The notes beneath the pieces are model-generated. The model saw nothing but the letters and a program-made list of their open reading frames with translations. It was not told where the DNA came from and made no database searches. Positions 1-6,823 of a stretch of DNA of 15,222 nucleotides are shown here, in pieces. The translations under genes were made by a program, and so were the position numbers. Source of the DNA: Spirulina sp. DLM2.Bin59 (GTDB lineage Bacteria; Cyanobacteriota; Cyanobacteriia; Cyanobacteriales; Spirulinaceae); the NCBI GenBank assembly GCA_007693875.1, contig RECT01000246.1, positions 1-15,222 of the forward strand. The letters run 5' to 3'. The stretch's first letter is position 1; the number at the start of each line of letters is the position of its first letter.

Positions 1-1
1 T

Positions 2-322
2 TTGGCGGAAATTAAGGTCTGTGTGGCCTACGATATTGAGGGCGAAGTGTGCAACCACCTCCCCAGCAATGCCCGCCATTTTGCCCAGTGCAAACCCATC
101 TATAAAACCCTCCCCGGTTGGCAACAGTCCACAGCGGACTGTCGCAGTTTGGCAGATTTGCCCGCCGCTGCCTTGAGTTACCTCAAGTTTTTGGCGGAGT
201 TGATGGAAGTGCCGATCGCGATCGTCTCCCTCGGCCCCAGTCGGGATCAGACGATCATCGTTGAAGACCCCATCCACGGGCCAAAACGGGCGTTGTTGGA
301 TGCACCGCAAGTTTCCCCTTAA
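2..322 (+). CDS. purA: Adenylosuccinate synthetase, C-terminal part (5' end outside window)
   Basis: PurA joins IMP and aspartate using GTP to give adenylosuccinate, the first step from IMP to AMP, in the cytoplasm. Only about the last 106 residues are visible. The frame is open at the left edge, so the TTG at base 2 is an internal Leu codon and not a start. The segment carries family landmarks: the KVCVAYDIEGE strand, the CKPIYKTLPGWQ stretch, and the SLGPSRDQTI motif near the C-terminus, which in this family contributes to the nucleotide/IMP site. Full-length bacterial PurA is about 430-450 residues, so roughly three quarters lies upstream. rplY follows after 33 bp on the same strand, an arrangement known from Synechocystis (purA next to rpl25), so co-transcription is likely. 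Confidence 0.95.
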   Translation: MAEIKVCVAYDIEGEVCNHLPSNARHFAQCKPIYKTLPGWQQSTADCRSLADLPAAALSYLKFLAELMEVPIAIVSLGPSRDQTIIVEDPIHGPKRALLDAPQVSP

Positions 323-355
323 CCCTTTTATTCTTTACTACCCTTAAACCTAATC

Positions 356-658
356 ATGTCTCTGACGATCGCTTGTCAACCCCGCCCCGAAGGCAGTAAA
401 CCCCGCGCTCTACGCCGCGAGGGTTTAATCCCCGCCAACCTCTATGGCCACCAAGGTGCAGAATCCGTTTTGCTCGTGGTCAATGCCAAAGATGCCGATA
501 CGCTGATGCGCAAAACGGCGGTCAATAAAACCGTGATCGATGTGACGATTCCTGAAATCAACTGGCAAGGGCCGGTGCTGGTGCGGGAAGCCCAAACCCA
601 TCCCTGGAAAGGGACGATCTATCACCTCAGCTTTTTCGCAGTGGATCAGGCAGGTTAG
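356..658 (+). CDS. rplY: 50S ribosomal protein L25 (short form)
   Basis: L25 binds 5S rRNA in the large ribosomal subunit. The 100-residue product shows the family signature near its N-terminus: RPEGSKPRALRREGLIPANLYG, read as basic residues followed by the G-x-I-P-A-x-x-Y-G turn. A beta-rich core follows. Its length fits a single-domain L25 of E. coli type (about 94 aa) and lacks the C-terminal TL5/CTC domain of longer homologues. The ATG at 356 is the first start in frame after the purA stop; no clear Shine-Dalgarno precedes it. It sits between purA and rpmA on one strand, 71 bp before rpmA, and is probably part of one translation-related transcription unit. Confidence 0.93.
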   Translation: MSLTIACQPRPEGSKPRALRREGLIPANLYGHQGAESVLLVVNAKDADTLMRKTAVNKTVIDVTIPEINWQGPVLVREAQTHPWKGTIYHLSFFAVDQAG

Positions 659-716
659 AAGCCAGCGCGATCAATAGGCCATTGCGAATCGTGCCACAAT
701 GAATAAATTAATCAAC

Positions 717-722
717 TGGAGG
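717..722 (+). promoter_or_regulatory. Strong Shine-Dalgarno for rpmA
   Basis: TGGAGG lies 7 bases before the rpmA ATG. It is the best ribosome-binding site in the window; most other genes here, such as rplY, pheT and stpA, have none that is obvious. That fits the high translation a ribosomal protein needs. Confidence 0.8.
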
Positions 723-729
723 TTAACCC

Positions 730-987
730 ATGGCTCATAAGAAAGGTACAGGTAGCACAAGAAACGGGCGCGACTCTAACGCCAAACGCTTGGGCGTGAA
801 GCTCTACGGCGGCCAACGGGCTAAAGCCGGCAGCATCATCATCCGTCAACGGGGCACGAAGGTGCATCCCGGTGAAAACGTGGGCGTGGGCAGAGATGAT
901 ACGCTGTTTGCCCTGGTGGAAGGGATTGTCACGTTTGAACGGCGGGGCAAATCCCGCAAGAAAGTCAGCGTTTATCCTGTTGCCTAG
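730..987 (+). CDS. rpmA: 50S ribosomal protein L27
   Basis: L27 lies at the peptidyl-transferase centre of the large subunit, where its N-terminal tail reaches toward the P-site tRNA. The 85-residue product begins MAHKKGTGSTRNGRDSNAKR, the textbook L27 N-terminus, and continues with LGVKLYGGQ and the GNILVRQRGT-like segment IIIRQRGTKVHPG. The mature basic sequence begins directly after Met, so there is no N-terminal pro-sequence of the kind cleaved in Firmicutes. A strong Shine-Dalgarno fixes the start. Its usual partner rplU (L21) is not upstream; rplY takes that place. A strong intrinsic terminator follows 26 bp after the stop. Confidence 0.98.
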   Translation: MAHKKGTGSTRNGRDSNAKRLGVKLYGGQRAKAGSIIIRQRGTKVHPGENVGVGRDDTLFALVEGIVTFERRGKSRKKVSVYPVA

Positions 988-1013
988 GGAACCTGCTGAT
1001 TTGCTTCCGGTCT

Positions 1014-1043
1014 AAAGGGACAGCCTTCGGGTTGTCCCTTTTT
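1014..1043 (+). terminator. Intrinsic terminator after rpmA
   Basis: A 12-bp stem (left arm 1014-1025, right arm 1030-1041, one G-U pair) encloses a TTCG tetraloop closed by C-G. The right arm runs into a five-T tract (1039-1043). This is a classic Rho-independent terminator, 26 bp after the rpmA stop, and probably ends the purA-rplY-rpmA unit. Confidence 0.9.
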
Positions 1044-1111
1044 GATGGCTCACGCTGGGAGAAACCCCGCGCTATCATGAAAAAATGATCTGACCCGTTA
1101 CCGACAAGACC

Positions 1112-1138
1112 CCCTCACCCCAAACCCCTCTCCCAGGT
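1112..1138. repeat. Copy of a dispersed CCCTCACCC-type intergenic repeat end
   Basis: This 27-base stretch matches 3824-3850 at 24 of 27 positions (shared pattern CCCTCACCCyAAAyCCCTC followed by yCCCAGGT). The second copy is one end of a palindromic element. Here only this arm is clear, with no matching inverted arm found before the protease gene, so it looks like a solo end or remnant. The rest of 1044-1220 shows no gene; it must hold the promoter of the downstream protease gene, but I cannot place -10/-35 boxes confidently. Confidence 0.6.
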
Positions 1139-1220
1139 CGGGCGATTGGCTCTGAGGGGTACTTCCGGGTCTTGAATTTGCGATCAAAATTTGGGTTCAT
1201 TGTTCACAATCCCGCGACCG

Positions 1221-2438
1221 ATGATCATCTCTATAGCTCACACTTTCCGTAAAATTGCCTCCCATGTTTTTGCCCTACTGTTGGGGGGAATCCTGGCGTT
1301 TACAACCCTGCGGGTGGCGGCTTCTAATGCTGACCCGGCTCCTGAGGCCATTGCTTCCCCTATGGCTCCCACGGAAACCCTTCTGGCCCAGGATATCCGC
1401 CCCACCGGCCAGCGCAATTTTGTTTCAGCCGCAATCCGACGCACCGGCCCGGCGGTGGTGCGCATTGATATTGCCCGCACCGTGGAAAACCAGTTGCCGC
1501 CGATGATGCAAGACCCCTTTTTCCGGGATTTCTTTGGGGATCAATTTTTTCAACAAATGCCCCAGGAAAGGCGGGTGGAGGGGCAAGGCTCCGGCTTTAT
1601 CATTGACCGAGCCGGGATGATCCTCACCAATGCCCATGTGGTCAGTGGGGCGGAAGAGGTGACGGTGACGCTCCAGGATGGCCGAGAGTTTGAGGCTTCG
1701 GTGTTGGGGACAGATACGGTGACGGATTTGGCGGTGGTGAAAATTAGCGATCGCGCCGCTGATCTCCCCGTGGCTCCCTTGGGTAATTCTGATGGGTTGG
1801 AAGTGGGGGATTGGGCGATCGCCGTCGGTAGCCCTGGCGGCTTAAACAATACGGTAACGTTAGGGATCATCAGCACCCTCGATCGCCCCTCCTCCCAAGT
1901 GGGCATCCCCGATAAACGCCTCAACTTCCTCCAAACCGATGCCGCCATCAACCCCGGCAACTCCGGCGGCCCCCTCCTCAATGATCGGGGGGAGGTGATT
2001 GGCATTAATACGGCGATCCGGGCTAATGCCATGGGGATTGGGTTCGCCATCCCCATCAATAAGGCCAAGGAATTAAAAGACATCCTTGCCGCTGGTCAGC
2101 AAGTGCCCCATCCCTACGTGGGCATCGAAATGCGCGATATTACCGCCGACCAAGCCCGCCGCAGCAATGCCGATCCCAATTCCTCCTTTACGATCCCAGA
2201 GGTGGACGGCGTATTTATTTGGCGGATTCTCCCCGATACGCCCGCAGCAGAGGCGGGGCTACGGCGAGGCGATGTGATTACCGAAATTGACGGCAAGCGC
2301 GTCACCCGTGGCACAGAGATTCAAAACATCGTGGAGCAAAGCGGCGTAAATGGTCGGCTCCGGTTCACCGTCCGGCGGGGCAACCAAACCCTGAATATTA
2401 ATGTCCGCACGGCTCAGTTACAGAATCAATCCCGTTAG
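1221..2438 (+). CDS. hhoA: HhoA-type Deg/HtrA serine protease, periplasmic
   Basis: Deg/HtrA proteases degrade or refold damaged proteins in the periplasm or lumen. From ATG 1221 the product is 405 aa, close to Synechocystis HhoA (about 394 aa). A TTG at 1191 would add ten residues, but ATG gives a cleaner signal peptide; neither has a Shine-Dalgarno. Order: signal/anchor at about residues 12-35 and a disordered linker to about 60. The trypsin-like domain follows at about 66-290 with the complete triad His139 (in TNAHVV), Asp169 (in TDLAVVKI) and Ser248 (in GNSGGPL). One PDZ domain lies at about 297-395 (GLRRGDVI). The LPxxxxDPFFxxFFG segment before the catalytic domain is typical of cyanobacterial Deg proteins. 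The IPEVDG segment in the PDZ region resembles HhoA more than HhoB or HtrA. A single PDZ distinguishes it from two-PDZ DegP. Confidence 0.93.
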   Translation: MIISIAHTFRKIASHVFALLLGGILAFTTLRVAASNADPAPEAIASPMAPTETLLAQDIRPTGQRNFVSAAIRRTGPAVVRIDIARTVENQLPPMMQDPFFRDFFGDQFFQQMPQERRVEGQGSGFIIDRAGMILTNAHVVSGAEEVTVTLQDGREFEASVLGTDTVTDLAVVKISDRAADLPVAPLGNSDGLEVGDWAIAVGSPGGLNNTVTLGIISTLDRPSSQVGIPDKRLNFLQTDAAINPGNSGGPLLNDRGEVIGINTAIRANAMGIGFAIPINKAKELKDILAAGQQVPHPYVGIEMRDITADQARRSNADPNSSFTIPEVDGVFIWRILPDTPAAEAGLRRGDVITEIDGKRVTRGTEIQNIVEQSGVNGRLRFTVRRGNQTLNINVRTAQLQNQSR

Positions 2439-2466
2439 GGAAAAGTTAAAAAGGAAAAAGGTAAAG

Positions 2467-2503
2467 GGAAAAAGGCAAAAGTAAATTACTTTTTCCTTTT
2501 TCC
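2467..2503. repeat. A/G-T/C palindrome after hhoA, possible terminator
   Basis: Two 18-base arms (2467-2484 and 2486-2503) are reverse complements with one mismatch around the single central base 2485. The tip would have to open to form a loop. The left flank (2440-2466) is more A/G-rich sequence and the right flank is T/C-rich, so the whole 2440-2530 gap is low complexity. The purine-rich arm followed by T runs could act as a terminator for hhoA. Similar GGAAAAAGG-type strings are common between cyanobacterial genes, so it may equally be a dispersed repeat. Confidence 0.6.
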
Positions 2504-2542
2504 TTCTCACTTTTTACTTCCCATTACTTCCTACTCCCCACT

Positions 2543-3280
2543 ATGCTCTATCCACTCCTCGCCCATCTCCACCATGCCACCCCCTGGGTTGACCTCACCA
2601 CCACTCCCCCCACCCTCACCGCTGTTTTGGGGGGGGTTGCTCTGGCCTTTGGGTTTGGGGCTGTGCATGGCCTTTCCCCTGGCCATGGTAAAACCTTGGT
2701 GAGTGCCTATCTCATTGGTACGAAGGGCACTGCGACCCAAGCGGTGCTCTTGGGGGTGATGACGACGATTACCCATACGTTAACGGTGTTTGTTTTGGGG
2801 GCGATCGCCCTCCTGGCGGCCCAATTCCTTGACCCGGAGCAGTTTTATCCGATTATGGGGGCGGCCAGTGGGGCGATCGTCTGTTGGGTGGGGATTAACC
2901 TGTTGCGCCGTCAGCAGGGGGATCACTGCCATGATGAGCATGATCATGATCACCACCACCATACCCCGGCGGATTTAGGGGGATTGGTGAAGTTGAGTAT
3001 TGCCGGGGGTTTAACCCCTTGCCCCTCGGCTTTGGTGATGTTAATGAGTGCGATCGCTCTCCATCAGATGACCTATGGCCTCCTGTTGGTGAGTAGCTTT
3101 AGCCTCGGTTTGGCCGCTGTCCTCATCGCCCTTGGTTTGGTGGCCGTCTATGCCCGGCAATGGTTGGAGCAATTGCCCCAACTGGCCCAGCGATCGCGGC
3201 AGCTTTCCGTTGCCAGTGGCATTATGGTGATCACCCTCGGCCTGGGGTTAGTTTGGGCTTCTAGCACGACGGTTTTTTAG
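2543..3280 (+). CDS. NicO-family nickel/cobalt permease with His-rich loop
   Basis: This is an inner-membrane protein of the NicO/RcnA/NiCoT superfamily, which moves Ni2+ or Co2+; direction and metal cannot be read from sequence. The 245 residues show about six hydrophobic segments (near 25-45, 65-93, 101-121, 148-172, 176-204, 222-242). The family metal motif lies in the first: GAVHGLSPGHGKT, with His42 and His48. His78 (THTLTV) and the GLTPCPSAL motif (156-164) are also typical. Between segments 3 and 4, residues 128-140 hold nine His plus acidic residues, a metal-binding loop usual in this family. It is on the short side for the family. The ATG at 2543 has no Shine-Dalgarno, and upstream is low-complexity repeat. 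A His-rich secreted protein follows 21 bp downstream, almost certainly in the same operon. No cobalamin riboswitch fits the short leader. Confidence 0.88.
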   Translation: MLYPLLAHLHHATPWVDLTTTPPTLTAVLGGVALAFGFGAVHGLSPGHGKTLVSAYLIGTKGTATQAVLLGVMTTITHTLTVFVLGAIALLAAQFLDPEQFYPIMGAASGAIVCWVGINLLRRQQGDHCHDEHDHDHHHHTPADLGGLVKLSIAGGLTPCPSALVMLMSAIALHQMTYGLLLVSSFSLGLAAVLIALGLVAVYARQWLEQLPQLAQRSRQLSVASGIMVITLGLGLVWASSTTVF

Positions 3281-3301
3281 CTTTTTTCTTCTTTACTGAT
3301 C

Positions 3302-3775
3302 ATGATCAAATCTTTCTGTATCGCGCTCCTCTGCTGCTTCACTCTCCTGGGTTTTGCCACCCCCGCCTTGGCCCACAGTTTGCAAACCAACTTTTACCTC
3401 CGGGGTAATATCCTTGAACTCCAAGCCAGCTTTAGCACGGGGGAAGTTTTCGCTGATGCTCCCGTTGTTATCTATCCCCCCAGTGGCTCCAACCTTGCAC
3501 CCATCGAAACCCAAACCAATGCTGAAGGGGTGATTGAGTTTGCGCCGGACTATACCCTTGCGGGGGATTGGGGCGTGGAAATTGGGGAAGAAAACCATTG
3601 GGATTTTTTAACGATTCCCGTGGGTAGCGAGGGCATTGATCTGAATACGATTAGCCAGCACCATCCCGATGCACCCCATCGCCATTACTACGTTGCCCAG
3701 CAAATTGTCGTGTTTTTATTGGTGTTGGGTTTAGCCTTCGTCAGTCCGATCCTCAATCGCCGCCTGTTTCAATAG
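3302..3775 (+). CDS. Secreted, membrane-anchored His-rich partner of the Ni/Co permease (hypothetical)
   Basis: This 157-aa protein has a clear signal peptide (about 1-24, ending ATPALA). After cleavage, a beta-sandwich-like domain follows (about 26-115; FSTGEVFADAPVVIYPPSG resembles carboxypeptidase-regulatory or DUF4198-like folds). Next comes a His cluster (His120, 121, 126, 128 in QHHPDAPHRHYY) and one C-terminal transmembrane helix (about 131-150) with a short basic tail. The predicted mature N-terminus is histidine (His25), which with the His cluster suggests metal binding on the periplasmic face. It starts 21 bp after the permease stop on the same strand, so it likely delivers metal to, or takes it from, that permease. 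I cannot assign a named family with certainty; the role is inferred from neighbour, topology and histidines. Confidence 0.75.
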   Translation: MIKSFCIALLCCFTLLGFATPALAHSLQTNFYLRGNILELQASFSTGEVFADAPVVIYPPSGSNLAPIETQTNAEGVIEFAPDYTLAGDWGVEIGEENHWDFLTIPVGSEGIDLNTISQHHPDAPHRHYYVAQQIVVFLLVLGLAFVSPILNRRLFQ

Positions 3776-3822
3776 GGGCAAATATCCCAATAAGTAGGAA
3801 GGCGCAATTATCTTTCAAATGC

Positions 3823-4009
3823 ACCCTCACCCTAAATCCCTCCCCCAGGTAGGGAGAGGGACTATCCGGCTCCCCTTCTCCCTTTTTGGGAGAAGGGGCT
3901 GGGGGATGAGGGCGGGTTAGGTATCTCACCTTTAATCCAGCCAACCTACTTATCACGGGGGCGCAAAATCTAAACCTTTCGCCCCCGCCGAGGGATTGAG
4001 GGTGAGGGT
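3823..4009. repeat. Palindromic intergenic element with 20-bp terminal inverted repeats
   Basis: The ends 3823-3842 and 3990-4009 are inverted repeats matching at 19 of 20 positions (ACCCTCACCCTAAATCCCTC against the reverse complement of the right end). Inside is a perfect hairpin: 11-bp arms 3872-3882 and 3888-3898 around TTTTT. The first 28 bases of the element recur, with three changes, at 1112-1138. The size (about 187 bp), terminal inverted repeats and lack of coding capacity suggest a MITE-like or palindromic repeat. I see no convincing target-site duplication. The rest of the 3776-4103 gap shows no gene. The 86-residue frame antisense here (3753-4013) is just repeat translation. Confidence 0.6.
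3872..3898. terminator. Perfect 11-bp hairpin with T5 loop
   Basis: The arms CCCCTTCTCCC and GGGAGAAGGGG enclose TTTTT. The hairpin sits inside the palindromic element about 97 bp after the permease-partner gene and could attenuate read-through toward stpA. There is no T-tract after the right arm, so a true Rho-independent terminator is doubtful. Confidence 0.35.
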
Positions 4010-4103
4010 TCACAAAACAACCAATTTCTCCCCTTGGGGGGATTAAAGCCCCTTGGGGATTGCGCTAGGGTGGAGCCACTGCTCACTTGCCACTTTCCCA
4101 GGT

Positions 4104-5357
4104 ATGAACCCCACGCTTTTCAGCCACACCACCTATTCCCTGGATCACGATCGCTTTCAGGCCCTGCTCACCGAAACCGAAAATCTGCTGATCATTCAAG
4201 ACCTGGACGGGGTTTGTATGGAGTTGGTGCAGAACCCCCTCGATCGCGCCATTGATCCCGATTATGTCCGGGCTATTCAAGCCTTCGAGGGGCATTTTTA
4301 TGTCCTCACCAATGGGGAACATCTGGGCCGGCGGGGGGTGAATGGCATTGTGGAAAAAGCCTTTGGTGATCCCGCCTTGGTGAAAAAGCAAGGGCATTAT
4401 CTCCCCGGTTTGGCGGCGGGGGGTGTGCAATGGCAAGACTGCTATGGCAACGTCAGCCATCCGGGGGTGAGTGAGGCGGAATTGCAGTTTTTGCAATTTG
4501 TGATTGTCGAGATGGGGCAACAGTTGCGGCAGATCTTGCCTAACTTGGGGATGACCCGTGTTGAATCCCTCATTGAGGCTATTTTGCTCGATAATGTTGC
4601 CTCCCCGACGATTAACCTCAATCGCGCCTATGAACCCTTGGGCGATCGCTTCCCTGAACTGCAACAGGCTATGCACAAACTGATGCAGGATTTACTCAAG
4701 GCGGCTGAAGATCAGGGTTTAGCGGATGCCTTTTTTGTCCACTATGCCCCTAATTTGGGACAGGATCCCAATGGCCAAGACATCTTGCGGCCGGCAACCT
4801 TTGGCGATTCCGGGACAACGGATTTTCAATTCATGATCCGAGGCGGGGTTAAGGAGGCGGGAGTTGTGGCCCTGTTGAATCGCTACTACTATCAACGCAC
4901 AGGTATTTATCCCCTAGGCCCTGATTTCAATGTGCGCCAAGCTCCCCCCACGTTAATCGAATTGCAGCAGTTGATTTTAGATCATTTCGATTTAACACAA
5001 ATGCCCCTGATCATTGGCGTGGGGGATACCGTGACCAGCCAAGTCACCGCCGACGGGATTCAGCGGGGGGGGAGCGATCGCCACTTCCTCCAACTAATCC
5101 ACAACCTAGCCAAAGTCACCGACCAGCCCCACCTCACCGTTTATGTGGATAGCTCCCAAGGGGAATTGAAAAACCGCAAACCCCTGAAATTGGCAATGGT
5201 TAACAGCGATATCCGTGTGGTGGAAGGCCCCGGCGACCCCGATGATCCCAGCGATCCCCTCTGGATTAATCTGGCCTTTCCGGGGGGTTATCAGGAATAT
5301 ACCGCCTGTATTAAAGCCGCAGCCCAAGGGCGATTACTTCGGGCGGGGAAAGATTAA
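4104..5357 (+). CDS. stpA: Glucosylglycerol-phosphate phosphatase (EC 3.1.3.69)
   Basis: StpA removes phosphate from glucosylglycerol 3-phosphate, the second and last step of glucosylglycerol synthesis, the compatible solute of moderately salt-tolerant cyanobacteria. It works with GgpS, which is not in this window. The 417-aa product resembles Synechocystis StpA throughout: the start YSLDHDRF, the HAD-like nucleophile motif QDLDGVCMELVQ (Asp33, Asp35), YVLTNGEH, LPGLAAGGVQWQD, FFVHYAPNLG, GDSGTTDFQFM, RGGVKEAGVVALLNRYYY and the GVGDTVTSQ motif with Asp308. The ATG at 4104 aligns with the known N-terminus; a TTG at 4053 would add 17 unmatched residues. Upstream DNA is repeat-rich and I cannot place a salt-responsive promoter. 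The last 24 bp overlap the 3' end of the convergent pentapeptide gene. Confidence 0.95.
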   Translation: MNPTLFSHTTYSLDHDRFQALLTETENLLIIQDLDGVCMELVQNPLDRAIDPDYVRAIQAFEGHFYVLTNGEHLGRRGVNGIVEKAFGDPALVKKQGHYLPGLAAGGVQWQDCYGNVSHPGVSEAELQFLQFVIVEMGQQLRQILPNLGMTRVESLIEAILLDNVASPTINLNRAYEPLGDRFPELQQAMHKLMQDLLKAAEDQGLADAFFVHYAPNLGQDPNGQDILRPATFGDSGTTDFQFMIRGGVKEAGVVALLNRYYYQRTGIYPLGPDFNVRQAPPTLIELQQLILDHFDLTQMPLIIGVGDTVTSQVTADGIQRGGSDRHFLQLIHNLAKVTDQPHLTVYVDSSQGELKNRKPLKLAMVNSDIRVVEGPGDPDDPSDPLWINLAFPGGYQEYTACIKAAAQGRLLRAGKD

Positions 5358-6803
5358 TCCTGGGGAAATTTCTTGCTCTGCCACATCGCGGGGGACTTTT
5401 AAACCGGTGGTTTCTGTAACAATTGCCCCAGTCATGGTCATGTTGAACATATTTGCCGCCGTGAAGTCCGCCCCCTGAAGGTTGGCACTGTCGAAATTGG
5501 TATCCTGGAGGTTAGCCCCCCCTAAATCAGCGGCACGAAAATCGCTATAGCTGCTGTTGGCTCCCCGCAGATCCGCCCCTTGCAAATCCGCTTCCGCTAA
5601 GGTTGCCCCAATTAACGTGAGGGCAATCATGGAGGTTTCCCGCAATACCGCTTGATTCAAGTTCGCGCCGCTTAAATCACTGCCGTTGAGGATGGAGCCA
5701 TACCAATAGCTGGTATCCCCATTAATCCCCCGCAAATTGGCTTGCCGCAACGTTGCCGTTTCAATTTTGGCCCGGCGTAAATCCACATCTTCCCAATTAG
5801 CCCCGGTGAAATCGCCAAAATTAAGATGGGCGCGGCGTAAATCTGACCCCTGCCAATTGCTATGAGCGGCTTTAATTTGCCCTAAACCGGCATTACGCCA
5901 ATCGGTATTTTCTAAATTGGCCCGCGTCAATGTGGCCCCGGTCAAGGTACTATCGCGCCCGTTCACGCCCATGAGATTGGCATGGGTTAAATTGGCACTA
6001 TCGGCGATCGCCCCCACCCAATCCCCAAATTGCAAATTCCCCCGCGTCAAGTTCGCCCCTTGTAAATCGGCCTGGCGCAAACGCGCCCCCGCCAAATTAA
6101 TCCCTACCCCTTGAATCAACGCTAAATTAGCATTGTTCAGTTGCGCCCCTGGCAACTGCGATCGCAACAGTTGCGCCCCCACCCAATTGGAGCCTTCTCC
6201 TTGGAGGTTCTCCCCTAGTACGCCGGTTAAATTTGCTCCAGCAAGGTTGGCATCGGTAAGATTTGCGCCGCTTAACTGGGTGGTAATGCCCCGCAGGGCC
6301 AGAGCTTCCTGCCGCAACACACTATAAACCCTGAGCAATTCTTGGGGCGTAATATTCGTCACCCCCTCACCCTCCACCCAAGTTTGCAGTTTGCGCCGCT
6401 CATCCTCGGCAATTGCCGCTAAAAATTCCTCTGGTTCTAAGGGGCGGCGAATCGACCGGACTAAATCCCGCTCATCAATTTCATCCAGATTCACCCCATC
6501 AATGATCAGGGGCAGATCACGACTCTCCGCCGTTGCCAAGGGTTGCAGTTGCGCCCCCCGCAGGTCTGCCCCTTGCAGATTGGCATCGGTTAAATTGGCC
6601 CCCCGTAAATCCGCCTCTGCTAAATTGGCATGGGCTAAATCCGCCCCCCGCAAATCCGCTTGCCGCAGATCGCAACGGAAGCAATCCCCCGTTGCAATCA
6701 GTTGCGCCAGATCCTTGGGGGCATCTGCGAGGACAGGGCCGGAGAGGCAACAGGCGGCCCCTAGGGTTAAGCACAGGCCGGTAACGAGGGATTTTGAGGA
6801 CAT
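5334..6803 (-). CDS. Exported pentapeptide-repeat protein with split repeat blocks
   Basis: This 489-aa protein has an N-terminal signal peptide (about 1-26, ending PVLADA), so it probably acts in the periplasm or thylakoid lumen. Residues about 45-86 form a first run of A(D/N)LxG repeats, preceded by CFRC (Cys41, Cys44). About residues 90-175 are not repeats; they look helical and charged (EPEEFLAAIAEDERRKLQ, LLRVYSVLRQE). A long second repeat block runs about 176-470, ending in a short tail (KVPRDVAEQEI). Pentapeptide repeats build a right-handed quadrilateral beta-helix; cyanobacteria encode many, mostly of unknown function. It starts 20 bp after pheT on the same strand, so it may be read through from pheT. 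Its 3' end overlaps stpA by 24 bp in the opposite direction. No enzymatic motif is visible. Confidence 0.9.
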   Translation of the reverse strand: MSSKSLVTGLCLTLGAACCLSGPVLADAPKDLAQLIATGDCFRCDLRQADLRGADLAHANLAEADLRGANLTDANLQGADLRGAQLQPLATAESRDLPLIIDGVNLDEIDERDLVRSIRRPLEPEEFLAAIAEDERRKLQTWVEGEGVTNITPQELLRVYSVLRQEALALRGITTQLSGANLTDANLAGANLTGVLGENLQGEGSNWVGAQLLRSQLPGAQLNNANLALIQGVGINLAGARLRQADLQGANLTRGNLQFGDWVGAIADSANLTHANLMGVNGRDSTLTGATLTRANLENTDWRNAGLGQIKAAHSNWQGSDLRRAHLNFGDFTGANWEDVDLRRAKIETATLRQANLRGINGDTSYWYGSILNGSDLSGANLNQAVLRETSMIALTLIGATLAEADLQGADLRGANSSYSDFRAADLGGANLQDTNFDSANLQGADFTAANMFNMTMTGAIVTETTGLKVPRDVAEQEISPGLIFPRPK

Positions 6804-6823
6804 AGCTTTAACCCGAAGGGGGA

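Noticed and set aside
1191..1220. TTG start for the protease
   Set aside because: ATG 1221 gives a normal signal peptide and HhoA-like length; the extra ten residues have no support.
1550..2083. 177-codon open frame antisense to the protease gene
   Set aside because: It lies wholly opposite the conserved HhoA catalytic domain and its translation has no recognisable features; it is a shadow of a high-GC gene.
2439..2542. Possible cobalamin or nickel riboswitch before the Ni/Co permease
   Set aside because: The gap is only 104 bp of A/G-T/C low-complexity sequence with no conserved riboswitch box.
3753..4013. 86-codon minus-strand frame in the gap before stpA
   Set aside because: It translates the palindromic repeat and gives low-complexity Pro/Gly sequence with no start signal.
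4053..4103. TTG start for stpA
   Set aside because: The added residues have no counterpart in known StpA, whose similarity begins just after ATG 4104.
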